A stretch of DNA of 64,000 nt. Source: an archaeon. GTDB lineage: Archaea > Thermoproteota > Nitrososphaeria > Nitrososphaerales > Gagatemarchaeaceae. This document shows, one piece after another, positions 1-8,357 of this stretch. A program made the translations under genes and the position numbers. The stretch is from positions 1-64,000 of the forward strand of contig JAJYMY010000002.1 in NCBI GenBank assembly GCA_021786575.1, in the 5' to 3' direction. The stretch's first letter is position 1. Every line of letters starts with the position of its first letter. The notes beneath the pieces were generated by a model that was given only the letters and a program-made list of their open reading frames with translations, searched no databases and was not told the origin of the DNA.

Positions 1-494
1 GCGACTGCCAGGTTCGGGTCTCCAAGCCCTGGTGCAGGGCAGATGTCTATATCCAAGTTCACAAGCTTGACACCGCTTGAGTGTAGGTCGTCAATCACTC
101 CCTGTTGCAGCCTCCGCGAGACCAAGACTATTACGTCCAGACCAATCCTGCGGAGGGGGCCCAGCGCGATGCCGAAGTTACCCGACGTCGCCTCGAAGAC
201 GGCCTGACCTCTGACAAGCCTCCCAGATGCTATCGCGTCACGAAGTATTGCGACGGCGGGCCTGACTTTGACCGATCCTCCATTGAGCTTCGAGTCCATC
301 TTAGCGAAGACTCTTACACCCTTCTCTCCAAGTCTCACCCCATACTCCAAATCAGCGCAACGGATGAAGTCGTCCGTCACTTCAACCAAAGGGGTGGGAT
401 TGATCACAATCTCTTCCCTCAACTGAGGGACCATGACCATGACTTCTGAATCGAATGCGCGGAGGAGACCCATGTCGGCAGCCGAGCTCTGCAT
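1..494 (-). CDS. Cysteine synthase-like PLP enzyme, C-terminus cut by window edge
   Basis: The reverse strand is open from an ATG at 494 to the window edge (164 codons seen). The protein has a PTPLVEV segment near residues 33-39, the motif NGGSVKVRPA with the expected PLP lysine at residue 76, and TSGNFG at 103-108, which matches the phosphate-binding SGNxG loop of fold-type II PLP enzymes of the cysteine synthase/cystathionine beta-synthase family. Members join sulfide or another nucleophile to an activated serine. The usual IKDR after the loop is VKVRPA here, as in some SbnA-like divergent members, so the exact substrate is open. A TATA element lies 26-33 nt upstream. Family call is firm; reaction is inferred. 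Confidence 0.85.
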   Translation of the reverse strand, partial: MQSSAADMGLLRAFDSEVMVMVPQLREEIVINPTPLVEVTDDFIRCADLEYGVRLGEKGVRVFAKMDSKLNGGSVKVRPAVAILRDAIASGRLVRGQAVFEATSGNFGIALGPLRRIGLDVIVLVSRRLQQGVIDDLHSSGVKLVNLDIDICPAPGLGDPNLAV

Positions 495-519
495 CATTCA
501 GTTCGCCCTCCCCAACTGG

Positions 520-527
520 TATAAATT
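520..527 (-). promoter_or_regulatory. TATA box of the cysteine synthase-like gene
   Basis: The reverse strand reads TTTATACC within an AT-rich patch, 26-33 nt before the ATG at 494. This spacing is that of an archaeal promoter driving a leaderless mRNA. Confidence 0.6.
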
Positions 528-616
528 ACACGCGCCGCCGTGATACATAAGCCGTCTCACCATGGCTTGTCTCTTGCCGCCATAAGCCCAACGTCTCAGG
601 TGGAGACACCGCTCCG

Positions 617-1075
617 TTAGGTGCGTTCGGAACTCTCGTGCTCTCTCCTGAACCTTTCGGGAGGGCCAAGGTACAAGTTGGTCGGAGGGTCTTTGGGGAG
701 CACGTATCTGATGTGCGAGTATCCCCTTTTGTCATGGTACATGTCAGAGCCCACTTCGCCCTTCCTGAACGCTTCCTCGAACCGCCGCCAGTCCTGGTCA
801 TGGATTGCCTGGAAGATCGGGAGGAGAAACTCGCTGTCGAACGTCGCGAGGTCTTCCGCATACTTCGGACGCGTCACCTTCGCGGTCCTAAAGGATGCCC
901 TCACCTGGTTCAAGTGATGGGCGGCCAGCTTCCAATTGCCTCCCTTTGCCGCATAGTAAGCCTGCGTGAACCTGTCTCCTGCTTCCTTCATGAGGACAGC
1001 CATCCCAGGCTGGATTGATGCGAGTTGGTCGACCGAGATTTCGCCGTGGGGCGTCTTCGCCTTGATTTCGCTCAC
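617..1075 (-). CDS. Conserved hypothetical soluble protein, 152 aa
   Basis: A 152-residue predicted cytoplasmic protein without signal peptide, membrane segment or metal-binding motif. The GTG start at 1075 is supported by a GGAGGT Shine-Dalgarno sequence about 7 nt upstream and a TATA-like GATTTAGG near 1102-1109. The middle is helical and rich in aromatic and basic residues (YYAAKGGNW, AAHHLNQVR), and the C-terminal part is polar and aromatic (YHDKRGYSHIRYV). I do not recognise the family and assign no function. Codon usage matches its neighbours, so it is probably a real gene. Confidence 0.7.
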   Translation of the reverse strand: MSEIKAKTPHGEISVDQLASIQPGMAVLMKEAGDRFTQAYYAAKGGNWKLAAHHLNQVRASFRTAKVTRPKYAEDLATFDSEFLLPIFQAIHDQDWRRFEEAFRKGEVGSDMYHDKRGYSHIRYVLPKDPPTNLYLGPPERFRREHESSERT

Positions 1076-1221
1076 AGGGAGACCTCCCCTACTACGCCCC
1101 TAAATCAACCCAGCTAAATCTGTCTAGAGTGGTGGCTGGAGCGGAGGGAGAGGCTCCATCGGGACCCCAGGCCGAGGGAAACTTGGTTCCCTCGGGATCG
1201 ACGCCTGGAAACCACGGCGCT

Positions 1222-2148
1222 TCACGCCTCAGCCTCCCTAGGAGTCGCCTGCATCTCGATGACCTTCTCGGCCCTCAGAATCCTCAACCTGACACTCTTC
1301 CCCACCACGTCTTCTCCGAGCGCTCTGTACAGAGAATGCCCGTCAGTGGTCTTCTTCCCGCCGACGCCAAGTATGACGTCCCCCAAGGCTACCCCCGAAG
1401 CTCTTGCAGGAGAACCAGGCTCCACAGATCTCACGAAGAGCGCCCCATCTTGGCCGACCCCCTGCATCTTCGACAGGTCTCGCGGGAGCTCTATGGGCTC
1501 GACCACGACCCCCAAGTAGCCCCTCTTGCCGTTCTTCGACAGCCTCGCCACTTCCTCCTCTAGGGAGTCTACCGGCACAGCAATTCCTCTCCCAGAGAAG
1601 TAGGCGACATTCAGGCCTAAGAGGCGCCCAGACGAATCTACCAGTGGTCCACCCAAATACCCTGGGTTAAGCCTTGTATCCGTCACCACGGCGCCTTCTA
1701 TCTCAACGCCCCAGAATCCCCGCGCTCTCTGCCTGGCACTTGTGACGACACCTGGGGTGACTGAGATTCCCTTGCCGTTACCACTCGCCAGCGCAAGGAC
1801 GAATTCCCCCGTGCGGACTCTCCTCGCGGATCCCCGTGCCAAAGGGGCTAACCCGGCCGAGTCTGTCTTCAGGACCGCCATGTCGAGGTAGGGGTCCCTC
1901 CCCACCAACCTTGCCTGCCTTTCCATCCCTCCGTGCAGAGTCACTAAGAGTGAGGGGGACTTGCCTACCACATGGCTTGCGGTCACTACCAGGCCATCTT
2001 CGGTCCAAACGACGCCGCTCCCATTACCCATTCCTGCGTCAACGTTCACTACCGATGGCGATACCCGTTCTGCCAGCCTTGCCACCACGTCCGAGAACGA
2101 ATGCAACAGTTGTTCTCCCCTGCTCTTTTCCATAGTGTCTTGGTTCAT
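1222..2148 (-). CDS. HtrA/DegP-like trypsin-fold protein with PDZ domain, catalytic Ser missing
   Basis: The order is trypsin-like domain (about 20-205) and a C-terminal PDZ domain (about 212-305). The catalytic His is in TASHV (H59) and the Asp in DPYLDMAV (D89). The serine motif, normally NPGNSGGPL, reads NPGYLGGPL, so the nucleophile position (165) is Leu, encoded by TTG, one base from TCG. There is no signal peptide or membrane anchor, unlike most HtrA proteins, so it probably acts in the cytosol. I infer a non-proteolytic chaperone or PDZ-based binding protein. A miscalled base or recent loss mutation is the alternative. Start could be Met1 or Met6. Confidence 0.85.
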   Translation of the reverse strand: MNQDTMEKSRGEQLLHSFSDVVARLAERVSPSVVNVDAGMGNGSGVVWTEDGLVVTASHVVGKSPSLLVTLHGGMERQARLVGRDPYLDMAVLKTDSAGLAPLARGSARRVRTGEFVLALASGNGKGISVTPGVVTSARQRARGFWGVEIEGAVVTDTRLNPGYLGGPLVDSSGRLLGLNVAYFSGRGIAVPVDSLEEEVARLSKNGKRGYLGVVVEPIELPRDLSKMQGVGQDGALFVRSVEPGSPARASGVALGDVILGVGGKKTTDGHSLYRALGEDVVGKSVRLRILRAEKVIEMQATPREAEA

Positions 2149-2201
2149 CGCACATGACCGGGAGAAGAGCTACTTGTTGAGGGGGTTCTGAAGATACCCA
2201 G

Positions 2202-2819
2202 TCACATTGCGAAGGGGGTAACGCAGCATAAGCGCGCGAACGCAGCCTTATTCGCTGGTCGTGCGCCGCCATAGAGCCTTGAAATCCTCCCCACCAATTG
2301 ATGCGCCGCTCGCACTGCCTTGGGGAGGTCAGAGTCGCTTGAGACTTTGGCTTCAATATCGAGTTGACCTGAGGAGAATCTCGCGTCGATCAAAGCAGTC
2401 CCGTCTTCAGTAACCCACTTCATGACGAATCCATCCTCTTCCTCGGCCATTCCTACCCATCTAACATTGTCGAACCAACGCCCCTTCAGGGCGTCGGCAA
2501 TCCTCCTAGAGTGCGCCGGGTACGGCAGAAAGGTGTGCAGCACAGACGTGCCCTTCGAGCCCGGGGCCGTGCGTCGGACTGGGAGCGTCCCCTTTGTTCT
2601 CTCTGCGAGGCTATACCCCTCGGGGGACCTGACGACCGCCCCGCTCTCCTCCAATCTTTCCAGTGCCCTTGAGAGAGTTTCCGGATGCGTCCTAGTGATT
2701 CGCCTCAGCCCGTCGAAAGTGAAGACCGTGAGCCTTTCGCCCTCTATTGTCCTCAGCACTTCAGCATCTCTTGGGTTCTCGACTAAGACATCGACGGGAC
2801 CGTCCTCACGAGCTGACAA
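2202..2819 (-). CDS. Winged-helix transcriptional regulator, 205 aa
   Basis: Residues 15-75 look like a winged helix-turn-helix (VLRTIEGERLTVFTFDGLRR followed by a recognition-helix-like segment with ALERLEESGAVV and a wing ending YSLAER). The C-terminal 120 residues form an alpha/beta region without a recognised motif. TTG start at 2819, with a TATA element (TTTAAATGA) 30-38 nt upstream in the region shared with the divergent DUF192 gene. Probably a DNA-binding regulator of the wHTH type widespread in Thaumarchaeota; the target is unknown. Confidence 0.7.
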   Translation of the reverse strand: MSAREDGPVDVLVENPRDAEVLRTIEGERLTVFTFDGLRRITRTHPETLSRALERLEESGAVVRSPEGYSLAERTKGTLPVRRTAPGSKGTSVLHTFLPYPAHSRRIADALKGRWFDNVRWVGMAEEEDGFVMKWVTEDGTALIDARFSSGQLDIEAKVSSDSDLPKAVRAAHQLVGRISRLYGGARPANKAAFARLCCVTPFAM

Positions 2820-2938
2820 GGGGTTTCTTTGGCCATTTCCCCTTGCTCATTTAAAAAACAAGCGTATGAAGACCTTCCCAGAAGGTAACTCTTCCACTTC
2901 GCCAACGCCAGAAATAGCCCTCGCTCCGAACGTCTTCC

Positions 2939-3430
2939 ATGCCCCACGTGAAGGCAGTCTTATTCGTGACAGTGCTACTTGGAGTTTCCGGAGTCGCCCT
3001 CCTGGTCTACGACGTCAATTCGCTGTATTCTCAGCCGGGAAACGTCAGCGCCGCTGTACCTTCGGCTTTTACGTTCAACGGGAAGACGTTCGATTTCAAC
3101 TTCACAGCTACGACACAATCGGAAAGGGAGTCCGGGCTCATGAACAGAATGGTGACGGGTGCCACCACAATGCTCTTCGCGTTCCCCACATATGGCAAGT
3201 GGGCCTTCTGGATGTATGACACTAACACCAGCCTCGATATAATCTGGGTGAACGCTACAGGGGACTCAGGTCAGGTTGTCTATCTAGTGGCGTCCGTACC
3301 CCCATGCTATAACAGCGGTACTTGTGCGATTTACACTCCAACCGCCGAGGCAAACTATGTCATCGAAGCCAGAGGGGGTTTCGCTGCCGCCAACGGACTG
3401 ACCATAGGGTCGAAAATCCTATTCAGTTGA
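2939..3430 (+). CDS. Exported DUF192 family protein
   Basis: A 163-aa protein with an N-terminal hydrophobic segment (residues 5-24) that is a signal peptide or anchor. The rest is a DUF192 domain: RESGLMNRM, a hydrophobic strand ending in FAFP, WAFWMYDT, SLDIIWVN, and the closing YVIEARGG with AANGLTIG. DUF192 proteins are small periplasmic or extracellular beta proteins of unknown biochemical role. The central insert between the strands (CYNSGTCAIYTP) has two cysteines that could pair outside the cell. It is divergent from the winged-helix gene. Confidence 0.85.
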   Translation: MPHVKAVLFVTVLLGVSGVALLVYDVNSLYSQPGNVSAAVPSAFTFNGKTFDFNFTATTQSERESGLMNRMVTGATTMLFAFPTYGKWAFWMYDTNTSLDIIWVNATGDSGQVVYLVASVPPCYNSGTCAIYTPTAEANYVIEARGGFAAANGLTIGSKILFS

Positions 3431-3796
3431 CGCGACTCCTCTCCCTCCTAATCGCCTATCCAATTCGACATACTATATCCCTCCCATGTGATTCCTACAA
3501 GAGCTACAAAGGTACATGCAGGTAGCCCACGGTATCGACTGAGAAGCTCAAAGGCTCAGCTGGTAGCCACGCCGCCTGATTTCTGACCCTGAAGCGGCCG
3601 AGAAGGCAGAGGATTGGAAAACCACGGTAGCTCACTTTCACGAGGTCCTGGAAATCCTGCCGTCGCTCGCTAGGATGGAGTCTAGTTGCGCCGCCAGGAG
3701 GGATTACACCGACGAGGCGCCTCTCTTACCGCCCAGGTACATGGCTGCTCTGGACGTCAGAGCCTCACAAACGCTGCCGCTGGCACCCCCACGCTC
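3431..3796. other. Intergenic stretch, nothing recognised
   Basis: About 370 nt between the DUF192 gene and the promoter of the CBS gene. No ORF of convincing composition, no tRNA and no strong hairpin was seen. It could hold a decayed gene or a short RNA. Confidence 0.4.
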
Positions 3797-3806
3797 TTAA
3801 TATACC
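3797..3806 (+). promoter_or_regulatory. TATA box of the zinc-ribbon/CBS gene
   Basis: TTAATATACC lies 23-32 nt before the ATG at 3829, the spacing of a leaderless archaeal promoter. Confidence 0.6.
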
Positions 3807-3828
3807 ACGGTCCATACTTTTTTCAGGG

Positions 3829-4341
3829 ATGGCAAAGTGGCAATGCTATAGGTGCGGATATGTCTTCGAAGGAGAAAGAACCCCAGAGGAATGCCCGAGT
3901 TGCCAGTACTCGCTCACGTTCTGGATTGAAGCGGCGGAGACCAAACCCCCGACGGTTAGGAGCTTCGTGAAGACAGACCCCCTGACAATCGACGCTAACG
4001 AGTCGGTCTTAAGTGCGGCCCAGAAGATGCGTGACAAGGGTGCGGGAAACATACTTGTCCTCGTGAACGGAGAACCAAAGGGGATTATGACAGAACGAGA
4101 CATACTGAATCGTGTAGCCGCGGACGACCTGGTCGCATCCGCCGTGCCAGTGAGGAAGATAATGACCTCCCCAATGGTCTCCATCGAGGCGGACGAGCCG
4201 CTCTCTGAAGGGATCAAATTGATGGCGAAACGCAAGATACGGACACTATTCGTGACCGACCACGGTAAGCCGTTCGGCCTGCTCAACATGCGGTCGGTGG
4301 TCGGCGACCAGTTCAAAGTGGCCAAGAACCTAGATCCCTGA
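3829..4341 (+). CDS. Rubredoxin-like zinc ribbon fused to a CBS domain pair
   Basis: 170 aa. The N-terminus is a rubredoxin-like metal-binding knuckle pair (C6xxC9 and C22xxC25 in WQCYRCG and ECPSC). Two CBS domains follow (about 46-105 and 108-166) with the typical GIMTERDIL and FGLLNMRS segments. CBS pairs bind adenine nucleotides; a metal site plus a CBS module suggests a sensor that couples energy charge to redox or metal status, but the partner is not encoded next to it. Domain assignment is firm; role is inferred. Confidence 0.88.
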   Translation: MAKWQCYRCGYVFEGERTPEECPSCQYSLTFWIEAAETKPPTVRSFVKTDPLTIDANESVLSAAQKMRDKGAGNILVLVNGEPKGIMTERDILNRVAADDLVASAVPVRKIMTSPMVSIEADEPLSEGIKLMAKRKIRTLFVTDHGKPFGLLNMRSVVGDQFKVAKNLDP

Positions 4342-4616
4342 GCATCTCAGCGAGTCGTTAAGCCCGCCCAGCCGAGGACAACCCAGTGGACATCGCCCTC
4401 TTCGCGGGGGTCGAAGGCCCTTTCCAAGGCCCTGTTCGACTCGAGGGCCTCTGGGTTTGAAGCCGAGGTGCGCGAGTCAACCCTGATTCAACATGCAACG
4501 CTCACATAAGCTACCCATAGATGGACTGGGCGTAGAGCTCGCCTACAAAGACCCAAGAGTGTGATGTCTGAAACGATTGCGAGTACCGGACAGGTGGTCA
4601 CCCGCGGGCGCTCTGG

Positions 4617-5168
4617 TTGGTGCCTTACCCGCGGGAAGCAAAGGGTTTGGACCGGCCTGTGCCAGGCGCAACTTGTAAAACCCTGGAAGAGCTGAGGGAA
4701 GACTGCGATGAGTTATCGCGCAGGGTCAATGATATGACGGAGAGGTACTATGGCATTCCGACGCCGATGGGCGAAGAGCATGAATTGATGACTCCGCCTC
4801 GGGTGGAAGCGACTAGACTAGAGCTTCTCATGGCCGCCAGATCTCGTGGGACCGTCACCTACGGGCAGCTGATGAGGATAACCGAACTTTCAAGGGGAAA
4901 GCCGCTCTTCGACGTCATCGTCGCAGTGGACCGGGAGGAACACGCCAGGGGTGCTCCCGGGTTCGCTGCAATCATCGTCCGCAAGGACACCGGTTTTCCA
5001 GGCGGCGGCTTTTTCTGTGACGAGAGACTCCCTAAGTCTCTGAGACGTCCCTACGCAAGGGCTTCCGATCCGAAGCTCTCTGCGGCCGAGATGAACTACG
5101 TAAAGGAAGCCCAGAAGAGGATTTGGGACTACTATTCTTCTGAGGCCCAAATCCACCCATTACCCTAG
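4617..5168 (+). CDS. Conserved hypothetical protein, 183 aa
   Basis: Predicted soluble protein. The first 60 residues are polar and helical (TLEELREDCDELSRRVNDM); the rest reads like a compact alpha/beta domain (TRLELLMAARSRGTVTYGQL, LFDVIVAVD, GFAAIIVRKDTGFPGGGFF). I do not recognise the family. The annotated TTG start at 4617 has no convincing TATA or Shine-Dalgarno, so an internal ATG may be used. No operon partner: it is followed by the convergent pyrF. Confidence 0.6.
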   Translation: MVPYPREAKGLDRPVPGATCKTLEELREDCDELSRRVNDMTERYYGIPTPMGEEHELMTPPRVEATRLELLMAARSRGTVTYGQLMRITELSRGKPLFDVIVAVDREEHARGAPGFAAIIVRKDTGFPGGGFFCDERLPKSLRRPYARASDPKLSAAEMNYVKEAQKRIWDYYSSEAQIHPLP

Positions 5169-5297
5169 CCGCCCGTTTACCAATGTACAATGGAAACCAG
5201 GCAGGCCCCAGAGCGGACCGGGACTCTGACTCGAACAATCGGTCACCTGGCCGACATGTCGACGCGATTTCCAACGGCTGAAGAGAACGACTCGACT

Positions 5298-6044
5298 CTA
5301 TGACGATTGGAGTTGAGCCGCAATCTTCGCCGGGTCGTGAGATTCAGTGATGGCCCTCCCCACCAAGACGAAGTTCGCACCTGCCGAGATGCCTGAGGTT
5401 GCATCTCCTCCCTGCGCGCCGACCCCAGGCGAGAATATCAGGCACTTACTCCCTACAATCTGCCTGGTCTCAGCTATTCTTTCGGCAGACTTCGCTGATA
5501 CTATCACCCCGTCCGCACCCCATATCTTTGCTCTTTCGGCAAAAACCCTGTACAGCGGTTCGCCTCCTTCGAGGCGGAGTGAATACCCTTCATCTGCCCC
5601 TTTGTGGCTCATGTAGACTAACAGGAGTATCCCTCCCTTCTTGGAGTGGACTCGTTCAATCACCTTTCCTAGGCCCTCCTCCCTTCCTACGAAGGGATTC
5701 GCTATCACCGCGTCAAATCCATAGTCAAGGAGCGCGTCGACTATGTTCATGTTGGTAGACTCTATGTCGTTCATCTTCAAATCGGCGATTAGGGGGAGTC
5801 CTTCGTCTTTGCAGGTGTCGATGACAGCCTGTATACCCTGAAGGCCGAATGGGAGGAGCAGGTGGTGGTTCACCTTGACGGCGGCCAGGTACTCCTTTGT
5901 CTTGTCGAGCACTCGCACCGCCTTGTCTAGTCTTTCCCCGTAAGGACCGGCGAAGTCAAGTGCGAGGACGACCTTGGAGCCCCTCTTAAGTGAGGCTTCA
6001 ACTATTCGCTCGTTGAAACCTGAAGCCTTCCAATCAGAACTCAT
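5298..6044 (-). CDS. pyrF: Orotidine 5'-phosphate decarboxylase
   Basis: Converts OMP to UMP, the last step of de novo pyrimidine synthesis. 248 aa, the usual archaeal size. The catalytic set is visible: D30 in VLALDF, K57 in AAVKVNH, and the DLKMND motif (D88, K90, D93). A C-terminal phosphate-binding region contains SPGVGAQGG and FVLVGRAI. The start overlaps the pyrD stop by 4 nt (ATGA), so it is translated from the pyrE-pyrD-pyrF mRNA. Confidence 0.95.
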   Translation of the reverse strand: MSSDWKASGFNERIVEASLKRGSKVVLALDFAGPYGERLDKAVRVLDKTKEYLAAVKVNHHLLLPFGLQGIQAVIDTCKDEGLPLIADLKMNDIESTNMNIVDALLDYGFDAVIANPFVGREEGLGKVIERVHSKKGGILLLVYMSHKGADEGYSLRLEGGEPLYRVFAERAKIWGADGVIVSAKSAERIAETRQIVGSKCLIFSPGVGAQGGDATSGISAGANFVLVGRAITESHDPAKIAAQLQSS

Positions 6045-6955
6045 AGCATGTGCGCCCTCCCGACGAGGTCTTCAAGCTTCGCATATCTCTTTCTCTCCAA
6101 GTAAGAAATGATTCCAAGATTGACATCATTGAACCTGTCAAATTTCTTGATAGTCGAGGTACCAAGTTGCACCATATTGGCGCCCGCAAGGAAGAATTGC
6201 ACAGCGTCCTCCCAGGTCCCCACTCCACCGCATCCTACGATGGGGATATCGAGCTCCTTCCTCAGCTCATAGACACAACGCAGGGCTATGGGCTTGATCG
6301 CAGGCCCAGACAGACCACCGAAGCCATTGGAGAGGGCAGGCTTCCCTTTCTCCGCATCGATAGGAAACGACCTCACTGTGTTCACTGCTGTGAGTCCGTC
6401 GGCACCTGCGTCCACCGCCGCCTGGCCTACCTCGACAAGTCTCTCCGTGTTTGGGGACAGCTTGGCGAACACTGGTTTCCCTGTCGCTGCTTTTACGGCT
6501 TTTGTAATCCTACTCACCTCCTCGGGGAGATGCCCAACCTCGGCGCCGACACCTGACACGTGTGGGCAGCTGAGATTGAGCTCGTAGGCGACGAAATCAT
6601 TTCCATCCAGTGCGCTGACCACAGAGGTGAAATCAGCTTCATCTGCTCCGAAGACAGAGACTATAATCGGGAGGCCCTTTCCTTTGACCTCGGTCAGCTG
6701 TTCGGAGAACGTCGCAGCCCCTGGGTTGGGGAGTCCTGCCGCATTGACCATCCCTCCCTCTACCTCGACCATTGTCGGCTCAGGGTAACCTTCCCGTGGC
6801 GCAACTCCGATTGACTTTGTGACTGCAGCCCCTGCCCCGACCTTCAATGCCTGCAACACCTTCGAAAGGGAACTTCCATGCACGCCTGAGGCAAGCGCGG
6901 TGGGGTTGGCGAAGTGCAGGCTTCCGATTTGCGCCTCAATTGAACTTGCGTCCAT
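6041..6955 (-). CDS. pyrD: Dihydroorotate dehydrogenase, class 1-like
   Basis: Oxidises dihydroorotate to orotate with FMN. 304 aa, single TIM-barrel domain. The motif NLSCPHVSG places the general-base Cys at residue 130, as in class 1B enzymes. FMN-phosphate segments are seen at the C-terminus (VGCGGVGTWEDA and MVQLGTST). No PyrK-like electron-transfer subunit is next door, so the electron acceptor is open. It begins directly after pyrE and overlaps pyrF. Confidence 0.94.
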   Translation of the reverse strand: MDASSIEAQIGSLHFANPTALASGVHGSSLSKVLQALKVGAGAAVTKSIGVAPREGYPEPTMVEVEGGMVNAAGLPNPGAATFSEQLTEVKGKGLPIIVSVFGADEADFTSVVSALDGNDFVAYELNLSCPHVSGVGAEVGHLPEEVSRITKAVKAATGKPVFAKLSPNTERLVEVGQAAVDAGADGLTAVNTVRSFPIDAEKGKPALSNGFGGLSGPAIKPIALRCVYELRKELDIPIVGCGGVGTWEDAVQFFLAGANMVQLGTSTIKKFDRFNDVNLGIISYLERKRYAKLEDLVGRAHML

Positions 6956-7573
6956 TCACTTCCCTTCTATCTGGTTCAGCACAGCCTGGAGGTCCCTCAT
7001 TGTCATTCTCCCTTGGCCATGGAGGGTCTCGACAAGCTCTCTGACGTCTACGAAGGCGTTGAGTTTCACTCCTGACCGTGCCAGGTTAGCTCTCCCTCCT
7101 TCAAGTCTGTCCACCAGAACCAAGGCATCCCTGACCACGCATCCTCCATTTCTCAACGCTTCCACTGATGAGATTACACTCCCTCCCGTTGTAACCAGGT
7201 CATCTATGACCAGCGCACGCCATCCCGGGTTGACCGCGCCTTCGACAAGCTTCTCGAGGCCGTGCCCCTTCTGCTCCTTCCTTACGTACACCATCGGCTT
7301 CTTGAGAATATACGCGAGAGGGGATGATATGGTCACCCCGGCCGTAGCGACACCCGCCACTACGTCGAAACACGACTCTCCGATTTCCTTCGCCGCAGCA
7401 AGGTAGGCCGCTATGGTTATGCTGTACGCTTCAGGGTTGCTGGGGATGACCCTGAGGTCTAGGTAGTATGAACTGACCTTGCCGCTGGACAGCTTGAATT
7501 TCCCGAACCGGAGAGCGCCTATATTGAAAAGCGCGTCAGCTAAGGCGACCCTAATGCTCACCCGGTCCGACAT
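6956..7573 (-). CDS. pyrE: Orotate phosphoribosyltransferase
   Basis: Transfers phosphoribose from PRPP to orotate to form OMP. 205 aa with the PRPP motif ALVIDDLVTTGGS and an upstream KKPMVYVRKEQKGHG segment that matches the catalytic loop. The ATG at 7573 is preceded by AGGAGGAG with about 8 nt spacing, one of the clearest Shine-Dalgarno sites in the window. First gene of the pyrE-pyrD-pyrF operon; a TATA-like CTTAAATCC near 7656-7664 may be its promoter. Confidence 0.95.
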   Translation of the reverse strand: MSDRVSIRVALADALFNIGALRFGKFKLSSGKVSSYYLDLRVIPSNPEAYSITIAAYLAAAKEIGESCFDVVAGVATAGVTISSPLAYILKKPMVYVRKEQKGHGLEKLVEGAVNPGWRALVIDDLVTTGGSVISSVEALRNGGCVVRDALVLVDRLEGGRANLARSGVKLNAFVDVRELVETLHGQGRMTMRDLQAVLNQIEGK

Positions 7574-7585
7574 GAACCACTCCTC

Positions 7586-7930
7586 CTAAATCTGGGTCCT
7601 ATCAGTCTGCACGCGCTCGCGAAATTGAACCCACGCTGTGTTGCGTTTCAGCGTGGATTTAAGCGTTGGACGGTCCGATGACAATCCAGGACAGTCAGCG
7701 CCGCCTTGTTGTATGTCTCTGAGTATATTCCGCACGATTCCGGAGTCGACATCTATGATGTACACCATGTGACGCCTCGCTTGCATCAAATCGTCTATAG
7801 AAATCTCCGGCTTGTTGTATGTGACGTCGATCAGCTCTTTGATTCGCGGAGCTTCTTCATGGGTCCTATTCTGTGGATGCTTGATGGGGAAACCTGAGAG
7901 GTCTAGGATGTAAGACGAGGTTGTCCCCAT
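7586..7930 (-). CDS. Doubtful small ORF upstream of pyrE
   Basis: A 114-codon ORF ending 12 nt before pyrE. Its middle (IKELIDVTYNKPEI, HMVYIIDVDSGIV) reads like a protein, but the C-terminus does not, and a putative pyrE promoter lies inside it. I see no family and no TATA upstream of the ATG. It may be a decayed gene or chance ORF. Confidence 0.3.
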   Translation of the reverse strand: MGTTSSYILDLSGFPIKHPQNRTHEEAPRIKELIDVTYNKPEISIDDLMQARRHMVYIIDVDSGIVRNILRDIQQGGADCPGLSSDRPTLKSTLKRNTAWVQFRERVQTDRTQI

Positions 7931-8003
7931 GGCAAATTTCCCCGCCGTGCCTGCCGTATCTGGCTATCACACTGGCAATCCTGGTCGGTGCGTACGCAGA
8001 AGG

Positions 8004-8216
8004 TTACAGGGCTCCTTCGGGCGGTATGAACCATGTCTCTATCTCGACTATAGGGCGTCCGTCCTCTCTCGACTCAATCACGTCGCAGACCAGAATCTTG
8101 TCAAGCCTATGCTCTACTCCAACCATGTGCCCTTGTTTTATCAAGCTCTTGGGGCAAACCAACCCCAAAGCTGAATGATTAATCTTCACCAGGTTCTTCA
8201 TGTAGAGGCTGACCAT
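8004..8216 (-). CDS. Small hypothetical protein, 70 aa
   Basis: 70 residues with alternating hydrophobic strands (LVKINHSALGLVCP, KILVCDVIES, PIVEIETWFI) that suggest a small beta-rich fold. The ATG at 8216 has a TATA element GATATACG at 8244-8252, the leaderless spacing, which is the main reason to accept it. No recognised family; not in an obvious operon. Confidence 0.55.
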   Translation of the reverse strand: MVSLYMKNLVKINHSALGLVCPKSLIKQGHMVGVEHRLDKILVCDVIESREDGRPIVEIETWFIPPEGAL

Positions 8217-8243
8217 GATGTCGGCTATAGCAAGTACCCGAAT

Positions 8244-8252
8244 CGTATATCT
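8244..8252 (-). promoter_or_regulatory. TATA box of the 70-aa gene
   Basis: GATATACG on the reverse strand, 28-36 nt before the ATG at 8216. Confidence 0.5.
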
Positions 8253-8357
8253 TCGGTGTCATCGCGGCATGTCCTCCCCACCAGTTCGCAGAGGTCGTCC
8301 TTGAACCTGTGAGCGTCCAAACTTGGTCTCGCTCCTGTGCGTTATAGGTGCGGGCCT

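Noticed and set aside
7586-7930. Conserved gene upstream of pyrE
   Set aside because: Kept only as a doubtful ORF: its C-terminus is not protein-like and a plausible pyrE promoter lies inside it.
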